In this document: piece after piece, positions 26,303 through 34,746 of the stretch
Position numbering within the stretch: position 1 is the first letter of the stretch
Layout of the letters: every line of letters starts with the position of its first letter
Source: Oleiphilus messinensis
GTDB taxonomy: Bacteria > Pseudomonadota > Gammaproteobacteria > Pseudomonadales > Oleiphilaceae
Assembly: GCF_002162375.1 (NCBI RefSeq)
Contig: NZ_CP021425.1
Location: forward strand, 4,233,001 to 4,297,000
Direction: 5' to 3'
DNA length: 64,000 bases
The notes under the pieces: model-generated
Database searches by the model: none
What the model was told of the DNA's origin: nothing
What the model saw: the letters and a program-made list of their open reading frames with translations, nothing else
Program-made: the position numbers and the translations under genes

Positions 26303-27298
26303 TCAAACCGCTCTCACCGCTCTACTGGAAAAGGCATAAAAAATATTCAACATCACCGCGAAAACAGTAATACCCACGCCCAGTTCGATTAACAGAATTC
26401 CTAAATGTTGACCCGCTACAGGGTCAGCAGCCAATACACTGTAATCAAGAAACGATCCCCCCAAAAGCAAAGCAGCACAGCCAACACTCGCATAAATCAG
26501 AACGCCAAGAGGTGTTAGCCAGCGCAACACGGCGGGACTGACAACGTCTGCGGCATCATCCAAACCAAACACCAGCGTATAAAGAATAAACGCCGCACTG
26601 GCTATCACTCCCGCTTGAAACCCTCCACCGGGACCAAAATCACCATGAAACTGGACATACAGGGCAAACAGGATAATTTGTGGAATAATGCGTTTAGCGA
26701 TCACGCGTAATACCAAGTGATCTGTAAAGCCATTGCCCGGTGAGGCCTCTTCGCTCGTATCCCGCTTTACCTTGCGCCGAATACCCAGCAAGGCCAGAAC
26801 CCCCACAGCCGCAGTGAAGACAACCACGGTTTCGCCCAACGTGTCATACCCCCGATAACTGGCCAAAACAGAGGTAACCATATTCGGTACCCCCACCTCA
26901 GTAGGAGACTGCTCAATGTAGCGCGGCGCGACATGTTGGTGGACAGGATTATCAGCCAGGCCAAACGGAGGCATATCAAGTGTGCCGTATAGCAACGCGG
27001 CCCCCGTGGCGATCACAACCAGCAAAGGCAACATTGATTTACGGTGGTGGCGGCTCTCTTTTTCGCGCCGTTCCGTCAGTGCCAGCGTTCCGAGCATCAG
27101 TACCGTCGAGATCCCGGCTCCAACCGCAGCTTCTGTAAATGCAACGTCCACCGCATCCAGAGATACGAATATCGCAGCAGATAAAAAACTATAGATGCCG
27201 AAGAGCATTACAACTGCAAACAGGTCTCTTAAAAATATGACTCTCAGGGCAGTAAGGGCAAGCATGGCCAACAGCACCAGATCAATCAGTTCAGCCAT
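26303..27298 (-). CDS. mnhB: fused DUF4040–MbhE-like–MrpB antiporter subunit
   Basis: A 331-residue membrane protein that joins three pieces which are separate genes in archaeal Mbh complexes. Residues ~1-75 match DUF4040/MbhD, the C-terminal segment of MrpA (DAVDVAFTEAAVGAGISTVL). Residues ~85-190 resemble MbhE (NMVTSVLASYRGYDTLGETV). Residues ~205-331 are MrpB with QFHGDFGPGGGFQAGVIASA. The start at 27298 has GGAGG seven bases upstream and overlaps the mnhG stop by eight bases; an earlier in-frame start is not supported. There is no large MrpA N-terminal domain here, so a D-like subunit probably takes its place. Confidence 0.9.
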   Translation of the reverse strand: MAELIDLVLLAMLALTALRVIFLRDLFAVVMLFGIYSFLSAAIFVSLDAVDVAFTEAAVGAGISTVLMLGTLALTERREKESRHHRKSMLPLLVVIATGAALLYGTLDMPPFGLADNPVHQHVAPRYIEQSPTEVGVPNMVTSVLASYRGYDTLGETVVVFTAAVGVLALLGIRRKVKRDTSEEASPGNGFTDHLVLRVIAKRIIPQIILFALYVQFHGDFGPGGGFQAGVIASAAFILYTLVFGLDDAADVVSPAVLRWLTPLGVLIYASVGCAALLLGGSFLDYSVLAADPVAGQHLGILLIELGVGITVFAVMLNIFYAFSSRAVRAV

Positions 27299-27662
27299 TG
27301 GGCGCCTCCGGAGACTGCCCATCTGGTGCAGACCTTTCGAGCGGTATTTGGGGCGAAACATGCTCCGGAATTGTTAATAAACCACCATGCCTGGCAGCCT
27401 TGGCGAGAGCATGGGATGCGGTGGGGCTGGTTATGAGCAGGAATAATAGAATGAGCAGTAGCTTCACCGACACCAGGCTCCAACCCGCCTGAAACAACAA
27501 GCCGCTGATAATCAGCAATGTTGCCATACTATCTGTGATACTGGCCGCATGCACCCGAGTGTAAAAGTCCGGAAAGCGGAATAGACCCAAAGCACCACTG
27601 ATGCCAAAAAATACGCCACCAATCAATAGCAGCCAACTCAAACCATCCCAAATCCATGTCAT
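27291..27662 (-). CDS. mnhG: monovalent cation/H+ antiporter subunit G
   Basis: A 123-residue MrpG protein with three membrane segments. The family motif GALGLFRFPDFYTRVHAASITDS is clear (shown here in part: FRFPDFYTRVHAAS), and the last helix is followed by TSPTASHALAKAARHGG, also typical. The polar tail of ~25 residues is proline-rich. The ATG at 27662 has AGGGGC seven bases before it; the TTG 15 codons earlier would overlap mnhF and is less likely. Within the antiporter operon it lies between F and the fused B gene. Confidence 0.92.
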   Translation of the reverse strand: MTWIWDGLSWLLLIGGVFFGISGALGLFRFPDFYTRVHAASITDSMATLLIISGLLFQAGWSLVSVKLLLILLFLLITSPTASHALAKAARHGGLLTIPEHVSPQIPLERSAPDGQSPEAPNG

Positions 27663-27684
27663 TATTATTGCCCCTATAACGCCA

Positions 27685-27942
27685 CTATTGAGGTGCGGTA
27701 TATTCAAAAAAGCGTAATACGGCGATCATGCCGATGAAATTGATCAATGCGTAAACCAGAGCAATGTCCAAGAAGTCCGGTCGCCCCGTTAAAAAACCAA
27801 TACAAGCGATAAATAACACTGTTTTAGTGCCGAACATGTTCACCCCCAAAATTCGGTCGTAAACAGTCGGTGCAAAAAATGCTCGGGCGAGGGCGAAAGC
27901 CATGATGAATAAAATTGATATACAAACAGCAGCAAACATCAC
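27685..27942 (-). CDS. mnhF: monovalent cation/H+ antiporter subunit F
   Basis: An 85-residue MrpF protein with three short membrane segments. It contains PTVYDRILGVNMFGTKTVLF, where the aspartate/arginine pair DR is the family hallmark, and the last helix DIALVYALINFIGMIAVLRF. Its ATG overlaps the stop of mnhE by four bases. Small hydrophobic subunits E, F and G assemble into the cation-side end of Mrp complexes. Confidence 0.92.
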   Translation of the reverse strand: MMFAAVCISILFIMAFALARAFFAPTVYDRILGVNMFGTKTVLFIACIGFLTGRPDFLDIALVYALINFIGMIAVLRFFEYTAPQ

Positions 27943-28454
27943 CCTTCCCTCACCTTGGCAATTCTACGTTCCATATCACCGCTCTCCAGATCCTGGATAG
28001 ATTGTTTATCCAGGGCATGAACGGTGATGACATCATCCACAATATCGATACTCAGCGTTCCGGGCGTAAGCGTTATGGAATTAACATAGAGCACCCGGCC
28101 CAATTCGGCATTACGATCGGTAGAGATAAGCGCAACCGTGGGCGATAGCTCAGGCTTTTTGCTCCAAACCAAACGTACAACGTGGTAGCTTGATTTCACA
28201 ATCTGCGCCACCAACCAGGCACAATAAAGCATCAGCTTGGGACCCAGATATACCGATTTGATTTCACCGTCGATCGTATCCATCCGCTTGACGATGCAAA
28301 GCACCAAAACAATGGATAAGCCACCAAAGAATAGCATTAGCGGAATGAACATACCTGACAATAGAAGCCAGAATACAGTTAACGCCGCGCCCCAGCCGAG
28401 AATGTGGGGCCAGGCAATTGGAAGTGATGGAGAAGTGGCTCCACTTTTTTGCAA
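27939..28454 (-). CDS. mnhE: monovalent cation/H+ antiporter subunit E
   Basis: A 171-residue MrpE protein, first gene of the nine-gene antiporter operon. Two membrane segments (LGWGAALTVFWLLLSGMF and LMLFFGGLSIVLVLCI) precede a cytoplasmic domain with VAQIVKSSYHVVRLVW, VNSITLTPGTLSIDI and the final VHALD, all typical. A TTG start at 28454 is chosen because AAGGAG stands six bases upstream; a GTG 14 codons earlier has no ribosome site but cannot be excluded. The use of TTG could keep translation of this membrane operon low. Confidence 0.9.
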   Translation of the reverse strand: MQKSGATSPSLPIAWPHILGWGAALTVFWLLLSGMFIPLMLFFGGLSIVLVLCIVKRMDTIDGEIKSVYLGPKLMLYCAWLVAQIVKSSYHVVRLVWSKKPELSPTVALISTDRNAELGRVLYVNSITLTPGTLSIDIVDDVITVHALDKQSIQDLESGDMERRIAKVREG

Positions 28455-28620
28455 AATGCTCTCCTTAACCGGACTGCTTCTAAACTCAGAATTCACGATC
28501 TAACGTACAACTTAAGGAACCGCGATCAGTCTCTCAACAGGATAGCAGCGACAGAATGCTGTTGTCATTATCACTTTAGCTATATTAATTGCTCTATATC
28601 AAGATAGGGTTTCATTTGCT

Positions 28621-29013
28621 TTATTGATCAAAGCGCTGCCGAATGAAATTCGCCCGTTTACGATTGACACCCAAATCAGACAACCCCAACCGGGCAGCAG
28701 AACGGATATGACATATTTTTTCTTCAGGTATCAACAACAACTCCAAATCATCAACAAACCCCAATACAGAAGATGAGCACTCCGCGTGAAGGTAAAACCC
28801 ATCGTTAGCCACAATATTGACCCCTGGCATAGATCCCAAAATGGCCTTGAGCTTGGCCCAGGCAACAGAGGGCTCATAGTTAAACTGCATCGGTTTGATA
28901 AAATGTCGCCCCTCACTTTGACTGGACACACAATTTGGTTTCCAGGAACAAGGCGCGAGTTTACCGTCTCGCGCACCTAAATATTTCGGTCGACGACCTG
29001 CCAGAATCCCCAT
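28621..29013 (-). CDS. DUF1499 family protein
   Basis: A 130-residue protein starting MGILAGRRPKYLG. It has the DUF1499 signatures: CSWKPNCVSSQ near the start, then HFIKPMQF, FVDDLELLLIPEE and the closing IRSAARLGLSDLGVNRKRAN. No clear signal peptide or membrane helix is visible, unlike many longer members. Its function is unknown; the family is sometimes found next to lipid or envelope genes. An upstream TTG would add eight residues, but the ATG is preferred. It lies between the antiporter operon promoter and a GGDEF/EAL gene, on the same strand. Confidence 0.85.
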   Translation of the reverse strand: MGILAGRRPKYLGARDGKLAPCSWKPNCVSSQSEGRHFIKPMQFNYEPSVAWAKLKAILGSMPGVNIVANDGFYLHAECSSSVLGFVDDLELLLIPEEKICHIRSAARLGLSDLGVNRKRANFIRQRFDQ

Positions 29014-29091
29014 AAATTCACATTCCAGAATCGACAAATTAAGCTGTTATTATCAGTGTAGCGCGACTTTCAAATCTGTATTGCGTTTGCA

Positions 29092-31659
29092 CTAAATTCC
29101 TGATTTCCGGGAAACGCTCAATGCCGTGTTCATCAGGTCGGCATTGCGATGAATTAACTCCAGAAATTCTTGGGCTGGCAAAGGCGGACTGTAGTAATAG
29201 CCCTGAATCAAGTCACACCCGTTTGCCGCTAACCACTGTAATTGCGCTTCCAGTTCCACACCTTCGGCTACCGTTTCCAATCCCAGGGATTTCGCGAGCT
29301 GAATAACCGCACGACAGATTGATTGGTCTTCAGCACTATCCTGAAGATGCATCACAAATGAACGATCAATCTTCAACGTATCGACCGGGAAACGACTCAA
29401 GTATGCCAGAGATGAATACCCGGTACCGAAGTCATCTATCGCTAATTTCAACCCCAAAGCTTTCAGACGAGTCAAGGCATCAATCGTACTTGCACCGGAA
29501 GTCATCAACATCGATTCTGTCAACTCAAGCTCGATTGTGGCGGGGTTGATCCCGGTCAGTTCCAGTAAATTTTTTATACGCTCCACTAATGCGCTATCAC
29601 GAAATTGCTGCGGCGAAAGATTAACCGCAATACGCATTTTCTCATTAACCGTCATCTGCCATTTGGTGGTTTGCATAACTGCCTGTTCCATGACCCAGGT
29701 ACCAAGAGGATGGATTAGCTCATTCTCTTCCGCTATCGATATGAATTCATCTGGCGGAACAAAACCGTAAACCGGATGAGGCCAGCGAACCAGAGCCTCA
29801 GCACCAATAATTTGACCGCTAACCGCATCAACTTTTGGTTGGTAATACACCCTCAATTCGGCCACTTCTATGGCCCGCTTTAATTGACTGGCCAAGGTAT
29901 TCCGCCGTTGATAAAGCTCCCCCAGATCCTTTTCAAAACATACAGTCGCACCTTTACCCTGCTCGGCAGCCATACGCATGGCGATTTGAGCATGCCGGAA
30001 ACAGCTGTCCATTCCTGATTCACTCTGGATGGTTGCCTCACTATTCCGCAGGGCCTCGCCATCGAAAGTTGCAATACCCGCAGGCGCAGTCAACGCCATC
30101 TGCTGCTCATGAAGCGTAAACGGGCGACTTAGATTGGCAAAAATTTTTGCGCTGTATTGATGCGCTTTTGCCAGAGCCGTATTTCGGAGCAACAAGGCAA
30201 ACTCATCCGCCCCCACCCGGGCAAACATTACATTGACAACTGTTTCTTCACCTTTGCTCAAGTCCTTCAGAACAGACTTCACTCGCTCGGCAACCGTACG
30301 GAGTACCCGATCCCCCGTCAATTGCCCGAACGTCTCATTTATGACACCGAAATCATCCAGGTCAAAAACAACGATGCTATGTTGGCTACTCTGAACCACT
30401 GACCGTTGCGCCACACGCCTGAGTTCATCAAAAAACATAACCCGGTTAGGCAACCCCGTCACAGGATCATAAAAAGCCAGTTTCCGGGCTCGAGCTGCAT
30501 TGCTTTTTTCTCGCGTTATGTCTTCAGCATAGATGTTGATATAGCCTTTACGGGGTACTGGAACCAACAACAGCTTGAAGTAACGTTTCAATGCCTGGAT
30601 CACCATTTTCCGGGATCGCCCATTCGCCATTACTTTGCTCAGAAACGTGCACCATCGACTCGGCAATCGTTCGTCCACCCGGGCATTCAAGACAGAAACG
30701 AACCACTCACTCGCCGGATTTGCATATAAAAGCACTCCGTTTTGATCGATTCTGAGCACCGGATTACGGTTCTCCTCCGGAAACGTTGCAAGGCTTTCGA
30801 TATCCCTGTGTGCCTGATTGAGGTCTTCCAGCGACCGTTGTAAAGCGATATTGGCCGTTTCAAATTGCAATGTCCGCTCTTGCACCCGGGAATCAATTGA
30901 GTCATTCAGAAATTGCAACTCCGCCTCTTTGGCCTGCAGCTGATACAATAGTTCAAACTGCTTAATCAGTAGGTGCCTGAAACTGGACTGAACTGCACCC
31001 AATTCATTGTGATCAGAAACCTCAATCACTATATCTTCCGGATGGGTAAGTGTCTCACTCGCAAGATCCAGCTGCTCCCGCAGCCGTAAAATCGGTAACA
31101 ACACTTTCATCCGGATCACACTCATTGTGATCAGCGTGACACAAACAGCAACAAGCAGGGCCACGCCAAGCGCCTGCAAGATAAATTCGATTAATGATGT
31201 GGAAATTATTTCAGCATTGACCGTTACATTGAGCAAATAGGTTTGAGAACCAGCATTGAGCACCCACTCGTACTGGATAACATCTGGCCCATGGCGATTC
31301 GGAGAATCTGTGAACTGGGCATGATAGGCATACAGGGGATCCCCCTGGTCAGAATAAAGATTAAACGATTTGAGTTTGTCACCATACACCCGGCTTAAAA
31401 CATCCGGTAAGGCTTGCTGTAAGCCCCATAGCCGTGCAATCGTATCTTCAGCATAGTAATCCAGCGTATCCAGAACCGCCGCCGACGCATCGCTGCCCCG
31501 GCGCTCATATTCGAGAATAATATCCTGTTTGCGGGAAAAGTAAGACGGGAATAGAACAATAGATTCAATCAGGATGATCGATACAAACACGACCGCAGTC
31601 ACCTGCCAGCATATTTGGCATCTGATCCAGTGACCGGGGTTGGAGTTGGGTATCGACAT
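29092..31659 (-). CDS. membrane GGDEF/EAL cyclic di-GMP protein
   Basis: An 855-residue inner-membrane signalling protein. Order: membrane segment (~17-40), periplasmic sensor region (~41-150), second membrane segment (~155-182), HAMP-like region, coiled coil (~250-290, AEAELQFLND...RTLQFETA type), PAS-like domain (~290-385), GGDEF domain and EAL domain. The cyclase motif is GADEF at 483-487 instead of GGDEF, so cyclase activity is doubtful. The phosphodiesterase part keeps GAEALVRW, ELTESMLM, IDDFGTGYSSL and the AEGVE loop, and should hydrolyse cyclic di-GMP. No signal is known for its sensor. It stands alone between DUF1499 and the HIT gene. Confidence 0.92.
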   Translation of the reverse strand: MSIPNSNPGHWIRCQICWQVTAVVFVSIILIESIVLFPSYFSRKQDIILEYERRGSDASAAVLDTLDYYAEDTIARLWGLQQALPDVLSRVYGDKLKSFNLYSDQGDPLYAYHAQFTDSPNRHGPDVIQYEWVLNAGSQTYLLNVTVNAEIISTSLIEFILQALGVALLVAVCVTLITMSVIRMKVLLPILRLREQLDLASETLTHPEDIVIEVSDHNELGAVQSSFRHLLIKQFELLYQLQAKEAELQFLNDSIDSRVQERTLQFETANIALQRSLEDLNQAHRDIESLATFPEENRNPVLRIDQNGVLLYANPASEWFVSVLNARVDERLPSRWCTFLSKVMANGRSRKMVIQALKRYFKLLLVPVPRKGYINIYAEDITREKSNAARARKLAFYDPVTGLPNRVMFFDELRRVAQRSVVQSSQHSIVVFDLDDFGVINETFGQLTGDRVLRTVAERVKSVLKDLSKGEETVVNVMFARVGADEFALLLRNTALAKAHQYSAKIFANLSRPFTLHEQQMALTAPAGIATFDGEALRNSEATIQSESGMDSCFRHAQIAMRMAAEQGKGATVCFEKDLGELYQRRNTLASQLKRAIEVAELRVYYQPKVDAVSGQIIGAEALVRWPHPVYGFVPPDEFISIAEENELIHPLGTWVMEQAVMQTTKWQMTVNEKMRIAVNLSPQQFRDSALVERIKNLLELTGINPATIELELTESMLMTSGASTIDALTRLKALGLKLAIDDFGTGYSSLAYLSRFPVDTLKIDRSFVMHLQDSAEDQSICRAVIQLAKSLGLETVAEGVELEAQLQWLAANGCDLIQGYYYSPPLPAQEFLELIHRNADLMNTALSVSRKSGI

Positions 31660-31794
31660 AAACAGCGAACCACGTGGTTTTAATATTCGAAGTATTTCGA
31701 AAATATAGGTTAAAAATCACCCAAACACCTAATACCTCGACACATAAGATTTGCAGGTTTCAGCAAAACGATAACCACTTACAAGTCACCTTGA

Positions 31795-32217
31795 TCACAG
31801 ACAGGCTCGAATACGTTCGGCAAACCCTTGCAGTTTCTCCGTATCTTCCATTTTGTGCCCATGGGCGCGTACCGAACTGCCATCAGCGTATCTTGGAATA
31901 ATATGAAAGTGAAAATGCGGTACAGTTTGCCCGGCGACACTACCGTTGAGTTGAGCGATCATAACCCCGGGACACTCGAACGCAGACTGCACGGCAGTCG
32001 CAACTGTCTTGAGTGTTCTGGTACAGGCACCAAGACCTTCTTCAGATAACTCGAACAGTGTTTCAGCGGGTTCTTTTGGAATGACCAGAGTATGTCCGTC
32101 TGTTTGCGGCATGATATCCATAAACGCGAGGGTAAATTCATCTTCATACACAGCAATACAATTTGCTTCACCGCTTAGAATCTTGGCAAAAATGTTTTCG
32201 CTATTGTAGGGCACCAT
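31795..32217 (-). CDS. HIT-family nucleotide-binding hydrolase
   Basis: A 140-residue cytoplasmic protein of the histidine-triad superfamily (Hint/HinT- or Fhit-like). The triad is HFHFHII near residue 100, and the N-terminal half has NIFAKILSGE and DIMPQTDGHTLVIPK, both typical of the bacterial 'HIT family protein' branch. Members hydrolyse nucleoside phosphoramidates or dinucleotides. The ATG at 32217 follows AAGGAG closely (three bases); an in-frame TTG upstream lacks such a site. It follows a methyltransferase gene on the same strand by 38 bases. Confidence 0.9.
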   Translation of the reverse strand: MVPYNSENIFAKILSGEANCIAVYEDEFTLAFMDIMPQTDGHTLVIPKEPAETLFELSEEGLGACTRTLKTVATAVQSAFECPGVMIAQLNGSVAGQTVPHFHFHIIPRYADGSSVRAHGHKMEDTEKLQGFAERIRACL

Positions 32218-32255
32218 CAACTCCTTTTTCGGAACAGTCAAATTTTAAATTGCGC

Positions 32256-32993
32256 CTATTTTAAGGCATTATCGCTGGCAACAAAGAGGGCAACCCGTCC
32301 GTGAACACGCACTTTTACATCGTTAAACCGCTGCTGAAGTACACGCGTCAACGCGTCCAGATGATCATTCTGATTATTAAAAATGCCTTTACGATTATAA
32401 AGCGCCATCAAACGCTGCGCCGCAGCATCTGAAATAGTCTGCCAGCCTCGATGAGTGAGCGATGCCTCTTGCTCTAACGAAACACTGTTATGGGCTGTAT
32501 CACCGGAACTCAGGATGGTACTGCCAAAGAGGACACCACCCGGTTTGAGGCGGGATTTCAAGTTATCAAAGACGGAGGCTTTCTCCATCATAGTACCGGG
32601 AATACAATGCAGTACGTAATTGATTGCAATGGACTCAAACGCGCCCACAGAGGATGGAATAACCTCGAAAACGTTGTGTTTGACACTCACAGGCTGATAA
32701 CGCTTTATTCGGTGTGCGGTTTTGGCAAGGCAATGCTCGCTCAAGTCGAGTAGAGTGATCACAGGGGACGCATCAGGAAAAACACATCGGTCAAGAAAAT
32801 AACCGGTACCCACACCAACTTCCAGGTGGTGGCTACTGATATAGCGATTATACAGGGCCAGGATTTGATCGCTCGGGCACTGCCATAAAAAGCGATTGGA
32901 AAACTTCAGTACCAAACCATCATAAACTTTAAGGGCAAGGGGACTATATACCGCCGCGGCCTTGTCCACCTTTGCTTCAAACATACTATCCAT
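32256..32993 (-). CDS. class I SAM-dependent methyltransferase
   Basis: A 245-residue cytoplasmic methyltransferase. The SAM-binding motif I is HLEVGVGTGYFLDR, motif II has ITLLDLSEHCL, and motif IV-like NYVLHCIPG and RLKPGGVLFGSTIL follow. The last ~60 residues form a cap region. AGGAG lies just before its ATG. It sits 27 bases after a second methyltransferase gene of a different subgroup; similarity between the two is confined to the SAM fold. The substrate is unknown. Confidence 0.86.
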   Translation of the reverse strand: MDSMFEAKVDKAAAVYSPLALKVYDGLVLKFSNRFLWQCPSDQILALYNRYISSHHLEVGVGTGYFLDRCVFPDASPVITLLDLSEHCLAKTAHRIKRYQPVSVKHNVFEVIPSSVGAFESIAINYVLHCIPGTMMEKASVFDNLKSRLKPGGVLFGSTILSSGDTAHNSVSLEQEASLTHRGWQTISDAAAQRLMALYNRKGIFNNQNDHLDALTRVLQQRFNDVKVRVHGRVALFVASDNALK

Positions 32994-33020
32994 AGACTCT
33001 CCTGATACGAACTTGCCGCA

Positions 33021-33641
33021 TCAATCCTGTTGTGCGTATCCCCAATAGGTAAATCCCGCGAACTTGGGTGTTGAAGGCACATATTGGGTATCGAGGGATT
33101 TAATCTTGAATCCAGCATCGTGCAAGAGGCGAGGTATCGGGCGATTCAAATGGCAGCCCCCTGCAACTTTATTCCAGTATGGATTTATTTTTTCCTGCCA
33201 TCTACGTACGGACTCGTCAGGCGCTTCGCCATGCTCACAAAACAGAACCTTGCCACCGGGTTTTAAAACCCGACGCATCTGTTGCAATGCGGTTAACCAG
33301 TCAGGAATGGTACAGAGGGTGTAGGTGAGCAACACTGTATCAACTGAGTTATCGTCAAGCGGAATTTCCTCCCCTTTTAACCCCATCCACTCAATTGTGA
33401 GCTTACTGGCCTCAATACGGGGTGCAGCCTTTCGGCGCATACCCTCTGAAGGTTCGAGCCCCCAAATGAACTCGACTTTATCCGGATCATAGTATGGCAG
33501 GTTAAGGCCGCTGCCCATACCTACTTCCAGAATGCGCCCTTCGGCATGGGGTACAACTTTTTCCCTCTGCTTGCGCACAGGCTTGGTCCCACACGCCACA
33601 TTAATCAGGTGCGGCAGGATGTAGTTTTCATAAAATGCCAT
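33021..33641 (-). CDS. class I SAM-dependent methyltransferase (UbiE/METTL7-like)
   Basis: A 206-residue methyltransferase with motif I ILEVGMGSGLNLPYYD, the acidic LEPSEGM after it, and RVLKPGGKVLFCEHG. The C-terminal part with NPYWNKVAGGCHLNRP and PKFAGFTYWGYA matches bacterial relatives of the lipid-droplet methyltransferases METTL7. That relation suggests a hydrophobic or thiol substrate, but this is inference. GGGAAG stands four bases upstream of the ATG. It precedes another methyltransferase gene and the HIT gene on the same strand, perhaps as one operon. Confidence 0.88.
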   Translation of the reverse strand: MAFYENYILPHLINVACGTKPVRKQREKVVPHAEGRILEVGMGSGLNLPYYDPDKVEFIWGLEPSEGMRRKAAPRIEASKLTIEWMGLKGEEIPLDDNSVDTVLLTYTLCTIPDWLTALQQMRRVLKPGGKVLFCEHGEAPDESVRRWQEKINPYWNKVAGGCHLNRPIPRLLHDAGFKIKSLDTQYVPSTPKFAGFTYWGYAQQD

Positions 33642-33683
33642 GTCGCTTCCCTATTTCTCTTATCCTGTTCAGGCGAGTGAGAT

Positions 33684-33718
33684 GCCTCGCTGCTGCCCGA
33701 GATAGGCAACAGCGAGGC
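33684..33718. terminator. long hairpin between merR-type and methyltransferase genes
   Basis: A 14-bp stem with one mismatch (33684-33697 with 33705-33718, core GCCTCGCTG/CAGCGAGGC) lies directly after the MerR-type gene's stop. No T run follows on either strand, so it may act as an RNA-stabilising structure or a weak terminator rather than a classic one. Confidence 0.45.
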
Positions 33719-33719
33719 G

Positions 33720-34559
33720 CTATTTCTTAGTCTCCAGACCCTGAATTATCTTTTCCAAGCGGTCTCCCAAGAAATGGTTTGTCGCTTTTTCCATTGCTCT
33801 GGCCAACTCCGCATGGACAGCCATCTCGGCCAATGGCCGCAATCTCCAGATTAAATCGGCAATCTGAGGTAAATCTTCCTTCGGTGGCAACGCATCATCG
33901 TCATCGTATTTTTGCAAAACGTTTTCAGCCACAAGCTTAACCAACTCATTGGCAACACGTTCAACATTACCACGCAACATCTGGATAATTTCCAGCAGAT
34001 CCTCAAAAGGAATCCCCGTTGATACAAGCTCAGCACCCGCCTTCATGGTTCGCATACTGCGCACCTGAACCGTTTTGCCATCGGGCTCCAGGCGCACGAG
34101 ATCCAGCTTCAAGGCCTTATCAATCGATCCGAGATTCACCTTGTTATCAAACATGGCCAACAGCTCATCAATGCCCATCAATACCGGTTCTTCATCGGTC
34201 CACGGACTGGTAAGCGCAGATTCGATCCCCATGAAGTTGCGCAAGTCAAGGCCCTGTTCCAGCGCAGCTAGCAGGTCACCGATCGTTGATAAGGTGTATC
34301 CCCGCTCCAATAAATCGCCGATCAGTCGTAATCTGGAATAATGGGCATTTGAATAAATGCCTTTGCGCCCGCGGAGTTTCGGGGGCGGTAACAACCCACG
34401 TTCCTGGTAGGCACGTATATTACGGGTTGTTGTTTCGGTTGCGCGGGCTAGCTCGTCAATGGTGTACTCCCGATCAGGAGGCGGCGCATGGGCATCCCCC
34501 TTGTTCAGATGAGGTACATACTGAGCAATAAAACTTAAAGTCGGATCTGGCAATGTCAT
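33720..34559 (-). CDS. MerR-family transcriptional regulator
   Basis: A 279-residue DNA-binding protein. The MerR helix-turn-helix is at about residues 30-100: YTIDELARATETTTRNIRAY, the wing with ERGLLPPPKLRGRKGIYS, and HYSRLRLIGDLLERGYTL. The long C-terminal part has no metal-binding cysteines, so it is not a metal sensor; it is mostly helical and may bind a small organic ligand. In the minus direction it comes 187 bases after the CoA-transferase gene, which it might control. No operator was recognised. Confidence 0.88.
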   Translation of the reverse strand: MTLPDPTLSFIAQYVPHLNKGDAHAPPPDREYTIDELARATETTTRNIRAYQERGLLPPPKLRGRKGIYSNAHYSRLRLIGDLLERGYTLSTIGDLLAALEQGLDLRNFMGIESALTSPWTDEEPVLMGIDELLAMFDNKVNLGSIDKALKLDLVRLEPDGKTVQVRSMRTMKAGAELVSTGIPFEDLLEIIQMLRGNVERVANELVKLVAENVLQKYDDDDALPPKEDLPQIADLIWRLRPLAEMAVHAELARAMEKATNHFLGDRLEKIIQGLETKK

Positions 34560-34746
34560 CGTGCTTCGCCGTTAGGTCACTGAAATCACTTTCGTCATTA
34601 TAACCAATTCATAAAAGGCTTTGCATGTAATTATGCACACCGAATCGCAACACGCCAAGATTGGCCCGATATATATTCACCCAGGAATACCAGTTATTAG
34701 GCAAATTCGTTACATAGCGCACATATTGAGACACAAAATGTTACCG

